Assembly (NCBI GenBank): GCA_011605835.1
Contig: JAAOZJ010000078.1
Coordinates: 1 to 9,640 of the forward strand
DNA: 9,640 bases
Reading direction: 5' to 3'
Source: Thermoproteota archaeon
GTDB taxonomy: Archaea; Thermoproteota; Methanomethylicia; Nezhaarchaeales; WYZ-LMO8
The notes below the pieces were generated by a model. That model was not told the DNA's origin, made no database searches, and saw only the letters and a list, made by a program, of their open reading frames with translations. Numbering within the stretch: position 1 is the first letter of the stretch; each line of letters opens with the position of its first letter. Below are positions 1 to 5,816 of the stretch, piece by piece. The position numbers and the translations under genes were made by a program.

Positions 1-182
1 CGTGGGTCAGCGGCATACTCGTGGCGCTGATAGCGGCCTTCGGCGACATATTCGGAGTCCTCGGAGGGGGCACTGGGATACTCCTGATGGTTGGTATCCT
101 CTACCAGTACTATCAGTTGATAGCTCGAGAGAGGGCTTTAGAGATGTACCCCGCGCTGAGGCAGTTCTTGGGAATCGAGTAG
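1..182 (+). CDS. secY: SecY, protein translocase channel subunit (C-terminal end only)
   Basis: The frame is open from the left edge (first full codon at 3) to TAG at 180-182, giving the last 59 residues. SecY is the pore of the Sec61/SecYEG translocon, which exports proteins and inserts membrane proteins in the cytoplasmic membrane. The fragment contains a glycine-rich turn (LGGGTGILL) followed by a hydrophobic stretch and then IARERALEMYPALRQF, the pattern of the last transmembrane helix and short cytoplasmic tail of archaeal SecY. The next gene starts 10 bases after the stop, with its ribosome binding site overlapping the secY stop, so the two are probably co-transcribed. The frequently seen adk gene between secY and the next gene is absent here. 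Identification rests on the conserved tail only; the bulk of the gene lies outside the window. Confidence 0.88.
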   Translation, partial: WVSGILVALIAAFGDIFGVLGGGTGILLMVGILYQYYQLIARERALEMYPALRQFLGIE

Positions 183-192
183 GTGACGTCGC

Positions 193-696
193 GTGGACTG
201 GTTCCAAGGAGTGTCGCTGTGGCTCAGAGAGGCTCTAGGCGACTTCGTGAACCCTCCGTGGAGCGCGGTCTTCGTGTTCCTGCTAGCCCTCGCGGCCTGC
301 CTGATCTCGTCGAGCGTCCAGAGACTCATGATCGACGTGAAGATCGTCAGGCAACAGGTTCAAGAGCTCAACAAGTGGAGGAGGGAGCTCCTCAAGGCCA
401 CGAGGGCCAGGGACATGAAGGCTGTGGAGAAGCTAATGAGGAAGAAGCCCTATATCGACAAGCTACAGGCCATGTATACCGCACAGACCATGAAACCAAT
501 GATCGTTTACTTCGTCCCTCTCCTCATCCTCTTCTGGCTCTTCTCGGGGGTCTTTAGCGGAGAATACGCCTATGTCGCGTATCTGCCGATAATAGGCTCG
601 CGTGTGCCCTTCTGGGTCTGGTACTTCCTGTCCTCCTTAGCCATATCTCCGATACTGCAGAGAGTTTTTAATTTGGACTTCCAATCCTCGGACTAA
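193..696 (+). CDS. DUF106 / EMC3-like membrane protein insertase (Oxa1/YidC superfamily)
   Basis: A 167-residue protein. It has a hydrophobic segment at about 24-40, a charged helical region at about 45-98 rich in Lys, Arg and Glu that should form a cytoplasmic hairpin or coiled coil, and two further hydrophobic segments at about 101-122 and 138-155. This three-helix plan with a basic cytoplasmic coiled coil after helix 1 is that of the archaeal DUF106 family, related to eukaryotic EMC3, TMCO1 and GET1 and more distantly to YidC/Oxa1. These proteins help insert membrane proteins. The start is GTG; AGGTGA (181-186), overlapping the secY stop, gives a good ribosome binding site six bases upstream. 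Linkage to secY fits a joint role with the translocon. The length is normal for the family. The family call is firm; the exact function in archaea is inferred. Confidence 0.85.
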   Translation: MDWFQGVSLWLREALGDFVNPPWSAVFVFLLALAACLISSSVQRLMIDVKIVRQQVQELNKWRRELLKATRARDMKAVEKLMRKKPYIDKLQAMYTAQTMKPMIVYFVPLLILFWLFSGVFSGEYAYVAYLPIIGSRVPFWVWYFLSSLAISPILQRVFNLDFQSSD

Positions 697-706
697 GGGG
701 GTAGCA

Positions 707-994
707 ATGGTAAGGCCGGGCCTGAGGGGGAAGCCGCACAAGCTCGTGAGGACTCCGGGTGGAAGGCTCGTGTGGAGGCCTGTCGAGTTCAAGAGAGGAG
801 AGGCTAGGTGCGCTTGGTGCCGCGGAGAGCTCCACGGTACCCCTGCACTGCCCAAGACCGAGATGAGAGGGATTCCCAAGAGTAGCAGGAGGCCCGAGAG
901 GCCGTACGGAGGTTATCTGTGCCCGAGGTGCCTCAGGTCGGGGCTGGTCAGAGCTGTCATCAGGGGGTCCTCCGCGGTGAGCGGTACTTCGTGA
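707..994 (+). CDS. rpl34e: Large ribosomal subunit protein eL34 (L34e)
   Basis: A 95-residue basic protein beginning MVRPGLRGKPHKLVRTPGG. Two CxxC pairs (Cys35/Cys38 and Cys72/Cys75) form the zinc ribbon of archaeal L34e, and the conserved RPERPYGGYLCPRC block sits around the second pair. It belongs to the 60S-type large subunit set shared by archaea and eukaryotes and absent from bacteria. GGGGGT at 697-702 lies five bases before the ATG, and the gene starts 10 bases after the EMC3-like gene, so it is likely in the same transcript. Length and zinc ligands are normal. Confidence 0.9.
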   Translation: MVRPGLRGKPHKLVRTPGGRLVWRPVEFKRGEARCAWCRGELHGTPALPKTEMRGIPKSSRRPERPYGGYLCPRCLRSGLVRAVIRGSSAVSGTS

Positions 995-1015
995 TCGCAA
1001 CCTTCGAGCTCGTAG

Positions 1016-1026
1016 GCTTTATAAAG
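1016..1026 (+). promoter_or_regulatory. TATA box for the cmk-rpl14e-cbf5 transcript (leaderless)
   Basis: GCTTTATAAAG lies in the 54-base gap after L34e. Its centre is about 27 bases before the cmk ATG at 1049. Archaeal transcription starts about 25-27 bases after the TATA centre, so the transcript should begin at or next to the start codon. No convincing ribosome binding site precedes the ATG, which agrees with a leaderless mRNA. Confidence 0.6.
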
Positions 1027-1048
1027 ACTTCTTGACCTTAGTGGATTT

Positions 1049-1597
1049 ATGGGGCTGGTCATAGCTATCAGCGGCAAGCCGGGCGCTGGCAAGACCACCT
1101 ACGCCAAAGAGGTCGCCCGCCTCTTCAACTTGAGGTACGTGTCCTCCGGGTCTCTTTTCAGGCAACTGGCCATCGAGAGGGGGGTCAGCCTAGTGGAGCT
1201 CCACAAGCTTGCGGAGAAGGACTTCGGGATAGACAGAATCGTGGACGGCAGGGCTGTGGAGGAGGCCAAGAAGGGGGACGTGGTCGTCGAGGGCCACCTA
1301 GCCGGATGGGTCCTAAGAGATTTCTCAGACCTCAGGATATTCTTCACGGCCCCGCTGGAGGTCAGGGCCATGAGGGTCGCGGCCAGGGACGGTGTGCCCT
1401 ACGAGGAGGCCCTCAGGGAGCTGGAGCTGAGGGAGGAGAGCAACAAGCTGAGGGCGAGGCTCCTGTACGGCTTCGACCTAGACGACCTGTCCATCTTTGA
1501 CGTCGTGTTCAACACCAACAGGCTCAGCAAGGAGGTCATAACCGAAACGTTAAAAACCCTAATCTCAAAGTTCATAGAAAGCCGAACCACGGGGTGA
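1049..1597 (+). CDS. cmk: Cytidylate kinase, archaeal type (CMP/dCMP to CDP/dCDP)
   Basis: A 182-residue P-loop kinase. The Walker A motif GKPGAGKT is at residues 9-16, right after the first beta strand. YVSSGSLFRQLA (about 30-41) matches the nucleotide-monophosphate site of archaeal CMP kinases, and VVVEGHLAGWVL (about 79-90) is the next conserved block. The enzyme transfers the gamma phosphate of ATP to CMP or dCMP in pyrimidine nucleotide salvage and in recycling of RNA breakdown products. Archaeal members are short, about 180-190 residues, as here. The position between L34e and L14e genes is the customary one in crenarchaea. The gene has its own TATA box and is probably read from a leaderless message. 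Its stop codon overlaps the ribosome binding site of the L14e gene, which suggests translational coupling. Confidence 0.9.
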   Translation: MGLVIAISGKPGAGKTTYAKEVARLFNLRYVSSGSLFRQLAIERGVSLVELHKLAEKDFGIDRIVDGRAVEEAKKGDVVVEGHLAGWVLRDFSDLRIFFTAPLEVRAMRVAARDGVPYEEALRELELREESNKLRARLLYGFDLDDLSIFDVVFNTNRLSKEVITETLKTLISKFIESRTTG

Positions 1598-1602
1598 CGG
1601 AC

Positions 1603-1887
1603 GTGCCAGCCATAGAGGTAGGCAGGATATGCGTCAAGAACGCCGGCAGGCTCGCTGGCAGGAAGTGCGTGATAGTCGACATAATAGACGAGAACTTCGT
1701 CTTGGTGACGGGCCCCAAGGACGTCACCGGGGTGAAGAGAAAGAGGGCCAACATTAGACACTTGGTGCCCACGCCCGAGAAGATAGACGTCCCCAAGGGG
1801 GCCAGCGACGAAGAGGTCAAGGCGGCTCTCGAGAAAGCTGGCAAGCTGGAGTTCATGAAGGAGAAGGTCGCTCCGATAGCCCCATAA
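1603..1887 (+). CDS. rpl14e: Large ribosomal subunit protein eL14 (L14e)
   Basis: The protein of 94 residues begins MPAIEVGRICVK and continues with GRKCVIVDIIDENFVLVTGP and GVKRKRANIRHL, the KOW/SH3-like fold and hallmark blocks of archaeal L14e. The tail GASDEEVKAAL is also typical. The GTG at 1603 is chosen as start: GGGGTGA at 1591-1597 lies five bases upstream, and archaeal L14e proteins begin with the PAIEVGR sequence. A GTG at 1594 is in frame but would put the ribosome binding site inside the coding sequence. The binding site contains the cmk stop codon, so translation is likely coupled to cmk. Confidence 0.9.
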   Translation: MPAIEVGRICVKNAGRLAGRKCVIVDIIDENFVLVTGPKDVTGVKRKRANIRHLVPTPEKIDVPKGASDEEVKAALEKAGKLEFMKEKVAPIAP

Positions 1888-1922
1888 GCCACCTCTCAAC
1901 CCCTATCTTTGGTGGAGCAAGC

Positions 1923-2928
1923 TTGGGCATACTGATAAAGGCTGAGGAGACGACGGACCACAGATACGGCTGCCCCCCTGATCAGAGGCCCATAGAGCTT
2001 CACATGGACCTAGGGATAATAAACCTCGATAAGCCCCCAGGGCCCACGAGCCACGAGGTTACCTCGTGGGTTAAGAAGCTCCTCGGCGTCGAGAAGGCGG
2101 GCCACGGCGGGACCCTAGAGCCCCGCTAGGGGGCGGGGATACCCGAAGGTCACGGGCGTCCTGCCGATAGCCCTAGGCAGGGCGCGGAACGTGCTTCAGC
2201 ACGTGATACACTCCGACAAGACCTACGTCTGCGTGATGGCCCTCCACGAGGCCGTGCCCGAGGAGAGGATCAGGGAGGTCTGCCAAGAGTTCGTGGGGCC
2301 GATTTACCAGAGGCCCCCGCTCAAGGCCTCAGTCGAGAGGAGGCTCAGGATCAGGAGGATATACTCGATCGAGGTCCATGAGGTAGTCGGCAGGCTCGTG
2401 TTGATGACGATCCGGTGCGAGGCCGGGACCTACATAAGGAAGTTGTGCCACGACATTGGTGAGGTGCTGGGCGTGGGGGCGCACATGGCCGAGCTTCGGA
2501 GGATACAGACGGGGCCCTTCACTGAAGACGAGAACTTGGTGACGATGCACGAGTTGCACGAAGCCGTCGTCGCGTGGAGGGAGTACGGCGATGAAAGCCT
2601 CTTGAGGAGGGCCATCCTCCCCGTAGAGCATGCCGTCAAGGACCTGCCGAAGATCTACATAAGGGACTCCGCCGTGGACGCCATATGCCACGGAGCCCCC
2701 TTAGCCGCTCCAGGAGTGCTCCACCTCACAGACGACATAATCAAGGACGGGCGCGTGGCCATAATGACGTTGAAGGGCGAGCTCGTCGCCATAGCCAAGG
2801 CGCTGATGAACTCTCATGAGATACTCGAGGCCGAGAGAGGCATAGTCGCTAAGCCGATGAGAGTGATCATGAGGCCCGGGACTTATCCTAGGCGGTGGAA
2901 GTCCCCTAGGTTTGAGGAGAAAGGATAA
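1923..2928 (+). CDS. cbf5: Cbf5, H/ACA RNP pseudouridine synthase; intron-split, join(1923..2118,2141..2928)
   Basis: Archaeal Cbf5 is the catalytic subunit of H/ACA guide ribonucleoproteins (with Nop10, Gar1, L7Ae) and converts uridine to pseudouridine in rRNA; it can also modify tRNA U55. Read straight through, the gene has TAG at 2127-2129. Removing 2119-2140 gives a continuous 327-residue protein, normal for the family. Blocks in order: archaeal N-terminal extension (RYGCPP, about 14-19), LDKPPGPTSHEV (about 35-46), the catalytic loop GGTLDPKVTG with Asp66 formed across the splice junction, CEAGTYIRKL (about 158-167), and a PUA RNA-binding domain (about 235-310). The TTG start at 1923 is supported by GGTGGA at 1911-1916, six bases upstream, and no other start is available upstream in frame. 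Introns in cbf5 are known from several crenarchaea. The gene follows L14e by 35 bases, probably in the same transcript. Confidence 0.9.
2119..2140 (+). other. 22-nt BHB intron in the cbf5 pre-mRNA
   Basis: The RNA can form a bulge-helix-bulge. A four-pair central helix joins CCCU (2113-2116) to GGGG (2135-2138). Three-nt bulges AG^A (2117-2119) and AU^A (2139-2141) hold the cut sites after their second nucleotide. An inner stem pairs 2120-2124 with 2130-2134 (five pairs) around loop GCUAG. The outer exon helix pairs CGGG (2108-2111) with CCCG (2142-2145), with A2112 unpaired. Excision leaves CTA-GAC-CCG-AAG, giving Leu-Asp-Pro-Lys. Such introns are removed by the tRNA splicing endonuclease and exons joined by the tRNA ligase. 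The alternative boundary 2120-2141 gives the same mRNA but cannot form the central helix. Confidence 0.88.
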
Positions 2929-2934
2929 TTAAAG
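2926..2934 (+). promoter_or_regulatory. TATA-like box for tRNA-Ser
   Basis: TAATTAAAG overlaps the cbf5 stop codon. Its centre is about 31 bases before the first tRNA base, allowing initiation a few bases upstream of the tRNA. It is the only strongly AT-rich hexamer in the gap. Inferred from position and composition only. Confidence 0.4.
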
Positions 2935-2960
2935 AGGGGCTCTGCTCCGTTATACTTGGA

Positions 2961-3064
2961 GCCGGGATACCCTAGTGGTAGGGGGCAGGCCTGGAGAGGC
3001 CCTCAGCCCCACTAAGCCTGTGGCCCTCTGGGCCGCGCGGGTTCGAATCCCGCTCCCGGCGCCA
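2961..3064 (+). tRNA. tRNA-Ser(GGA) with an 18-nt intron
   Basis: The acceptor stem is GCCGGGA (2961-2967) with TCCCGGC (3054-3060). The discriminator is G at 3061 and CCA is encoded at 3062-3064. The T arm is GCGGG-TTCGAAT-CCCGC. The anticodon stem pairs CAGGC (2986-2990) with GCCTG (3016-3020). The spliced loop is CTGGAGA, giving anticodon GGA (2993-2995), which reads UCC/UCU. A long variable arm with a perfect GGCCC/GGGCC stem (3022-3034) marks a class II tRNA, and together with G73 this identifies serine rather than leucine. It lies 32 bases after cbf5. Confidence 0.92.
2997..3014 (+). other. 18-nt intron in tRNA-Ser, canonical 37/38 position
   Basis: The intron sits between G37 (2996) and A38 (3015). 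The bulges are AG^A (2995-2997) and TA^A (3013-3015). The central helix pairs TGG (2992-2994) with CCA (3009-3011); the fourth pair would be a C-C mismatch. The inner stem is GGC (2998-3000) with GCC (3006-3008) around CCTCA. The intron touches the anticodon loop as in most archaeal intron-containing tRNAs. Confidence 0.82.
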
Positions 3065-3083
3065 CTTCACTCCAAATATCACG

Positions 3084-3321
3084 CTAGCTGAGCTTTTCAA
3101 CTCTGATCCACGACAACAGTTGACTGAGTACTTGAACGATATCGCTCAGCTGCTTCAATAGATGCCCATGAAGACGCCTTGATGACTGCCCCATACCTCC
3201 TTGACGGCCATGTACGTGGCTCTTGCCATTAGCTTAGACGTGAGTGTAGAGGGTTCGTGAATGCTAACAGCCCTTCCATCTAGTATCGCAAGAACATCAG
3301 CTTGACTGCTTCGCCTAACAT
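3084..3321 (-). pseudogene. Remnant of a small protein gene of unknown family, two frame changes
   Basis: On the minus strand an ATG at 3321-3319 starts MLGEAVK. A shift to the neighbouring frame then gives a protein-like stretch: ADVLAILDGRAVSIHEPST followed by LTSKLMARATYMAVKEVWG and SHQGVFMG, ending with TGA at 3155. A further shift gives LLKQLSDIVQVLSQLLSWIR, ending at TAG (3086-3084). The joined product would be about 79 residues. A TATA-like CTTAAAAG (3360-3353) lies the right distance upstream for a leaderless start at 3321. I do not recognise the family. That these frames belong to one gene is inferred from their order and spacing. Sequencing error instead of decay is possible. Confidence 0.35.
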
Positions 3322-3352
3322 TTAGCCCAAAATTGCCATGTTATTCGCCAAG

Positions 3353-3360
3353 CTTTTAAG
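3353..3360 (-). promoter_or_regulatory. TATA-like box for the broken minus-strand gene
   Basis: Read on the minus strand the box is CTTAAAAG. The ATG at 3321 is about 35 bases from its centre, so a start of transcription a few bases before the ATG is expected. The same octamer occurs on the minus strand at 5850-5843, upstream of a candidate guide RNA. Confidence 0.3.
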
Positions 3361-3564
3361 TCAGAAGTTCTATGATGGTCTGTATACTGTGGGTGTGCTT
3401 GGAAGGTTATCTTAGAAGCACCAACCGAAGACTATGTCGATACGATACTTAAGCGAAATCGTTGTTTGTGGTATTTTGGCCGAGTTGGGCCTCTAAAGAT
3501 TTGCAAAGATTTACGAAGGCGCTCGGAGACAGCTCGCATGAGATGGCCAAGTTGGAGCAAACAC

Positions 3565-3573
3565 AATAAATAG
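3565..3573 (+). promoter_or_regulatory. TATA box for the GMC-like oxidoreductase gene
   Basis: AATAAATAG is centred about 49 bases before the ATG at 3618, predicting a leader of roughly 20 bases. AAGGAG at 3595-3600 is too far from the ATG for a normal ribosome binding site and may instead fall near the transcription start. A second AT-rich block (3584-3592) could give a leaderless start. Confidence 0.4.
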
Positions 3574-3617
3574 GGAGGGCTCAGTAAATTTTCCAAGGAG
3601 CACGCAAGGCGGCAACC

Positions 3618-4859
3618 ATGATCAGCACGGACGTGCTCGTCGTTGGCAGCGGTGCTGGGGGTAGCGTGGCGTCGCTCGAGCTCGTGAGTCAGAACTTCGA
3701 GGCGGTACTAGCGGAAGCAGGCGGGGACGTCGATCTCGAGAGGGCCAGATCGGGCTACAGCCCTGTGACGTCGTCGATAGAGATCCTCAGAGGCGAGGGG
3801 CTCGGCGGTACCACGCTAGTGTCGATGGGCAACATGCTGGTTACTGAAGATGTCATCGAGAGGTTCAAGGGGCTTGGCGTGGACCTGACAGCCGAAATTC
3901 GAGAGGTCTGCGAGCTTACGTCAGTATCCAAGGTACCGGAGGACAAGTTGCCGCCCTTCGCCAAGAAGTTCATCGATGTCGCCGAGGGAACCGGACTAAA
4001 GACCAAGGTCATGCCGAAGTCCATCTACTTCGACAGATGCATCGGGTGTGGCAGGTGTGCTTATGGTTGCCCCGCGAAGGCAAAGATCTCGGCTTTAGAC
4101 CTAATCAAGGCTGGTATGCAACGAGGGCTAAAGGTTCTAACGAGGTTTAGGGTCGACAAGTTGCATAGGCGCCAAGGAAAGTTGATAGCAGAGGGTCTCG
4201 TAGATGGCAACAGGCTTAAGGTGGAGTGCAGGGCCCTCGTCTTAGCTGCTGGCGCTCTCGAGACCCCCAAGCTCTTGGCCCAGCTCCACGACGACGAGAG
4301 CGTGGGGAGGAACCTCTTCGTGGACCCGTTCGTGACTATCGGGGGGCCCTACGACGGGCCTCCATCAAGCGAGGGCATTCAGATGGCTGCTTACATCGAC
4401 TTCGGCGACTTCATGCTATCGCCTCACTACACTGGCCTCCTACAATTTCAACTGGCGGCTAAGGGCGTCGACCTTGGAAGCAGGAGAATTGCGTCGATGA
4501 TGGTCAAGGTTGCCGACGAGGGCAAGGGCGTCGTGTGGCCCGACGGCGTTGTGGAGACCAGAATGACTAGGAGGGACCTGAGGGTCCTTGAGAGGGGGGT
4601 CGAGAAGGCCAAGGAGTTACTAATAGAGCTTGGGGTTAAAGAGAACGAGATCGCCATGACTCACGTGAGGGGGGCGCATCCCGGCGGGACTGCGGCTATA
4701 GGAAGAGTGGTCTCTCGAGACCTGACGATAGCCGGTTGCGATGGGGTCTTCGTTGCCGACGCCAGCTTGATACCTCCCCCGCTCGGGAAGCCGCCTATCC
4801 TGCTCGTAATGTCCTTGGCAATGAAGGTGGCGAGGAGGGTCTGCGAGTACTTGCGTTAG
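3618..4859 (+). CDS. FAD-dependent GMC-like oxidoreductase with an inserted 4Fe-4S motif
   Basis: A 413-residue soluble protein. The N-terminus holds the Rossmann dinucleotide motif GSGAGG (10-15) for FAD. GEGLGGTTLVSMGNM (about 59-73) matches the second FAD contact of GMC enzymes. Residues 141-151 carry C-x2-C-x2-C-x3-C followed by Pro, a ferredoxin-like 4Fe-4S site not found in classical GMC oxidases. ALVLAAGALETPKLL (about 206-220) is the GMC signature 2 region. The C-terminal domain has AHPGGTAAIG (His354), matching the HxxGT active-site block, and GVFVADASLIPPPLG, with KPP where most GMC enzymes have Asn/His-Pro. This suggests a dehydrogenase passing electrons from flavin to the cluster and then to ferredoxin, rather than an oxygen-reducing oxidase. 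The substrate cannot be told. It converges with the metal regulator gene, six bases apart, so shared control is not indicated. Confidence 0.85.
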   Translation: MISTDVLVVGSGAGGSVASLELVSQNFEAVLAEAGGDVDLERARSGYSPVTSSIEILRGEGLGGTTLVSMGNMLVTEDVIERFKGLGVDLTAEIREVCELTSVSKVPEDKLPPFAKKFIDVAEGTGLKTKVMPKSIYFDRCIGCGRCAYGCPAKAKISALDLIKAGMQRGLKVLTRFRVDKLHRRQGKLIAEGLVDGNRLKVECRALVLAAGALETPKLLAQLHDDESVGRNLFVDPFVTIGGPYDGPPSSEGIQMAAYIDFGDFMLSPHYTGLLQFQLAAKGVDLGSRRIASMMVKVADEGKGVVWPDGVVETRMTRRDLRVLERGVEKAKELLIELGVKENEIAMTHVRGAHPGGTAAIGRVVSRDLTIAGCDGVFVADASLIPPPLGKPPILLVMSLAMKVARRVCEYLR

Positions 4860-4865
4860 AGCCTG

Positions 4866-5312
4866 CTAACGCCTTCGCTCATTTTCATATACGGCGTTAA
4901 CAACGCCCTTTAACGTCGAGAGGGCTTGAGGGTTCTCCCTAAAGAAGTCCATCAACTTCACTATCCTGTTCACCGTCAAGTCGTGGAGCTCATGCTCAAT
5001 GCCACAGGCATCGTCTTCGGCTATGTCCTCTGGCAACTTCAGAAAGGTCATTAAGAACTCCTTGAGGGCCTCGTGCCTCTTGTATATGGCCTCCGCCAGC
5101 CTGGCCCCTTCATCCGTCAGGGTTATGGTCTCGTGCTTTACGTACCTCACCAATCCCTTGCGAGCCAGCTTGTCGAGGTACTCGACTATGCTGGGGGGCT
5201 TTACGTTTAGCATCTCGGCTAGCGCTTTGACCCTTATCGCCTCGTCCCTCCTCCACAGCAGGTACAGCGCCTCCAAGTACTCCTCTTCTCTTCGACCCCT
5301 TCGATAGCGCAA
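4866..5312 (-). CDS. DtxR/MntR-family metal-responsive transcription regulator
   Basis: A 148-residue two-domain repressor. The N-terminal winged helix (about 8-72) contains the recognition block LNVKPPSIVEYLDKLARKG and the wing ITLTDEGARLA. The dimerisation and metal domain (about 73-130) has His80 in YKRHEAL and Cys103-x2-Glu106-His107 in ACGIEHEL. With Glu11 and Glu14 in EEYLEAL these match the binding residues of MntR (Asp8, Glu11, His77, Glu99, Glu102, His103). Cys103 stands where B. subtilis MntR has Glu99, as in DtxR. No SH3 domain follows, so the plan is MntR-like. It probably binds Mn(II) or Fe(II) and represses uptake genes; none are visible nearby. The start is TTG at 5312; an in-frame stop lies nine bases before it and the ribosome binding site is poor, so the true start could be slightly downstream. 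Confidence 0.87.
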   Translation of the reverse strand: MRYRRGRREEEYLEALYLLWRRDEAIRVKALAEMLNVKPPSIVEYLDKLARKGLVRYVKHETITLTDEGARLAEAIYKRHEALKEFLMTFLKLPEDIAEDDACGIEHELHDLTVNRIVKLMDFFRENPQALSTLKGVVNAVYENERRR

Positions 5313-5675
5313 CCCTCGTCAACCCTGCGGGGATGCCCACTTCCTCGTAGGGCTTTGCCCGACATAAAGGTTTTGGACTTTGAGATGCCGGGTCAGCCGG
5401 CCTAGCGCTGACACCTCATGCATCGGGAGGGGTCTGGGATCCTCATCCCCGGCCAAGTGGAAGAGGTGGAGATCACTTATGTGTTTTTCTTCAAACGGCG
5501 AGCGGCTCCTGCTTTCTGCGCGGTCCGGCTTCGCGTAGCTTGTTGTAGTGAGCGGTGGTTCCGCTTCTAGGATGCGAGAACAATTAATACCTATCGACGA
5601 TTAAGGCTACCGTGAATGGCTAGGGACTTTGGTTGCGCAGACGAAAGCTTTAGCCGAGGCGCGCTTCCGTATCCT

Positions 5676-5737
5676 AGGCGATGATGTCTCCCTCAGCTAT
5701 ACTTGAGCTGATGAAATGACTATGGGGGGCTGAGCCT
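5676..5737 (+). ncRNA. Candidate C/D box guide sRNA
   Basis: A terminal stem AGGC (5676-5679) with GCCT (5734-5737) encloses a box C-like ATGATGT (5681-5687), a C'-like CTGATGA (5708-5714) and a perfect box D CTGA (5730-5733). The size of 62 nt including the stem matches archaeal C/D sRNAs, which guide 2'-O-methylation of rRNA or tRNA with L7Ae, Nop5 and fibrillarin. The guide next to box D would be GACTATGGGGGG. Weak points: boxes C and C' each differ by one base from RUGAUGA, D' is only TTGA one base before C', and no clear TATA box precedes it. Confidence 0.33.
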
Positions 5738-5766
5738 CTATAGCAACTCGCAAGGCTGAAGACGTG

Positions 5767-5816
5767 CCAGGACCGCGTACCCTTCACGGTTTTCAGGCGA
5801 GGGACGACCTCATCAT
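5767..5816 (-). ncRNA. Candidate C/D box guide sRNA, minus strand, with upstream TATA box
   Basis: Read on the minus strand: perfect box C ATGATGA (5816-5810), a 13-nt guide GGTCGTCCCTCGC, perfect box D' CTGA (5796-5793), five bases, C'-like GTGAAGG (5787-5781), a 10-nt guide GTACGCGGTC, and CTGG (5770-5767) in the box D place. The order, spacing and 50-nt length are those of archaeal C/D sRNAs. A TATA-like block CTTAAACTTAAAAG (5856-5843) ends 27 bases upstream, right for transcription starting just before box C. Weak points: the final D box is CTGG and there is little terminal pairing. A 48-codon frame starts at an ATG just upstream of box C, so a small protein is an alternative. Confidence 0.35.

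Larger units (their letters stand above)
3065..3617. other. Gap of about 550 bases with no intact gene
   Basis: This stretch is more AT-rich than its flanks and has many stops in all frames. It contains a minus-strand gene remnant (3084-3321, listed separately). A plus-strand open frame runs from about 3385 to TAG at 3571-3573 and includes VILEAPTEDYVDTILKR, but it has no usable start codon or ribosome binding site and may be another remnant or chance. The right end holds the promoter of the oxidoreductase gene. I see no RNA gene or repeat here. Confidence 0.5.

Noticed and set aside
1594..1887. L14e starting at the GTG at 1594
   Set aside because: The GTG at 1603 has the ribosome binding site at correct spacing and gives the conserved MPAIEVGR start.
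1399..1899. Long minus-strand frames over cmk and L14e, and similar shadows at 668-1000, 2329-2691 (-), 183-557 and 8108-8599 (+)
   Set aside because: They overlap well-identified genes and show the skewed composition of antisense or shifted GC-rich coding DNA.
1923..2928. cbf5 as a frameshifted pseudogene or two separate genes (1923-2129 and 2191-2928)
   Set aside because: A complete bulge-helix-bulge and exact restoration of the catalytic Asp show an intron instead.
5319..5600. A 93-codon minus-strand open frame upstream of the metal regulator, including FHLAGDEDPRPLPMHEV
   Set aside because: No start codon before a late ATG, CGN-rich arginine use unlike neighbouring genes, and a competing open frame on the plus strand; kept only as a possible remnant.
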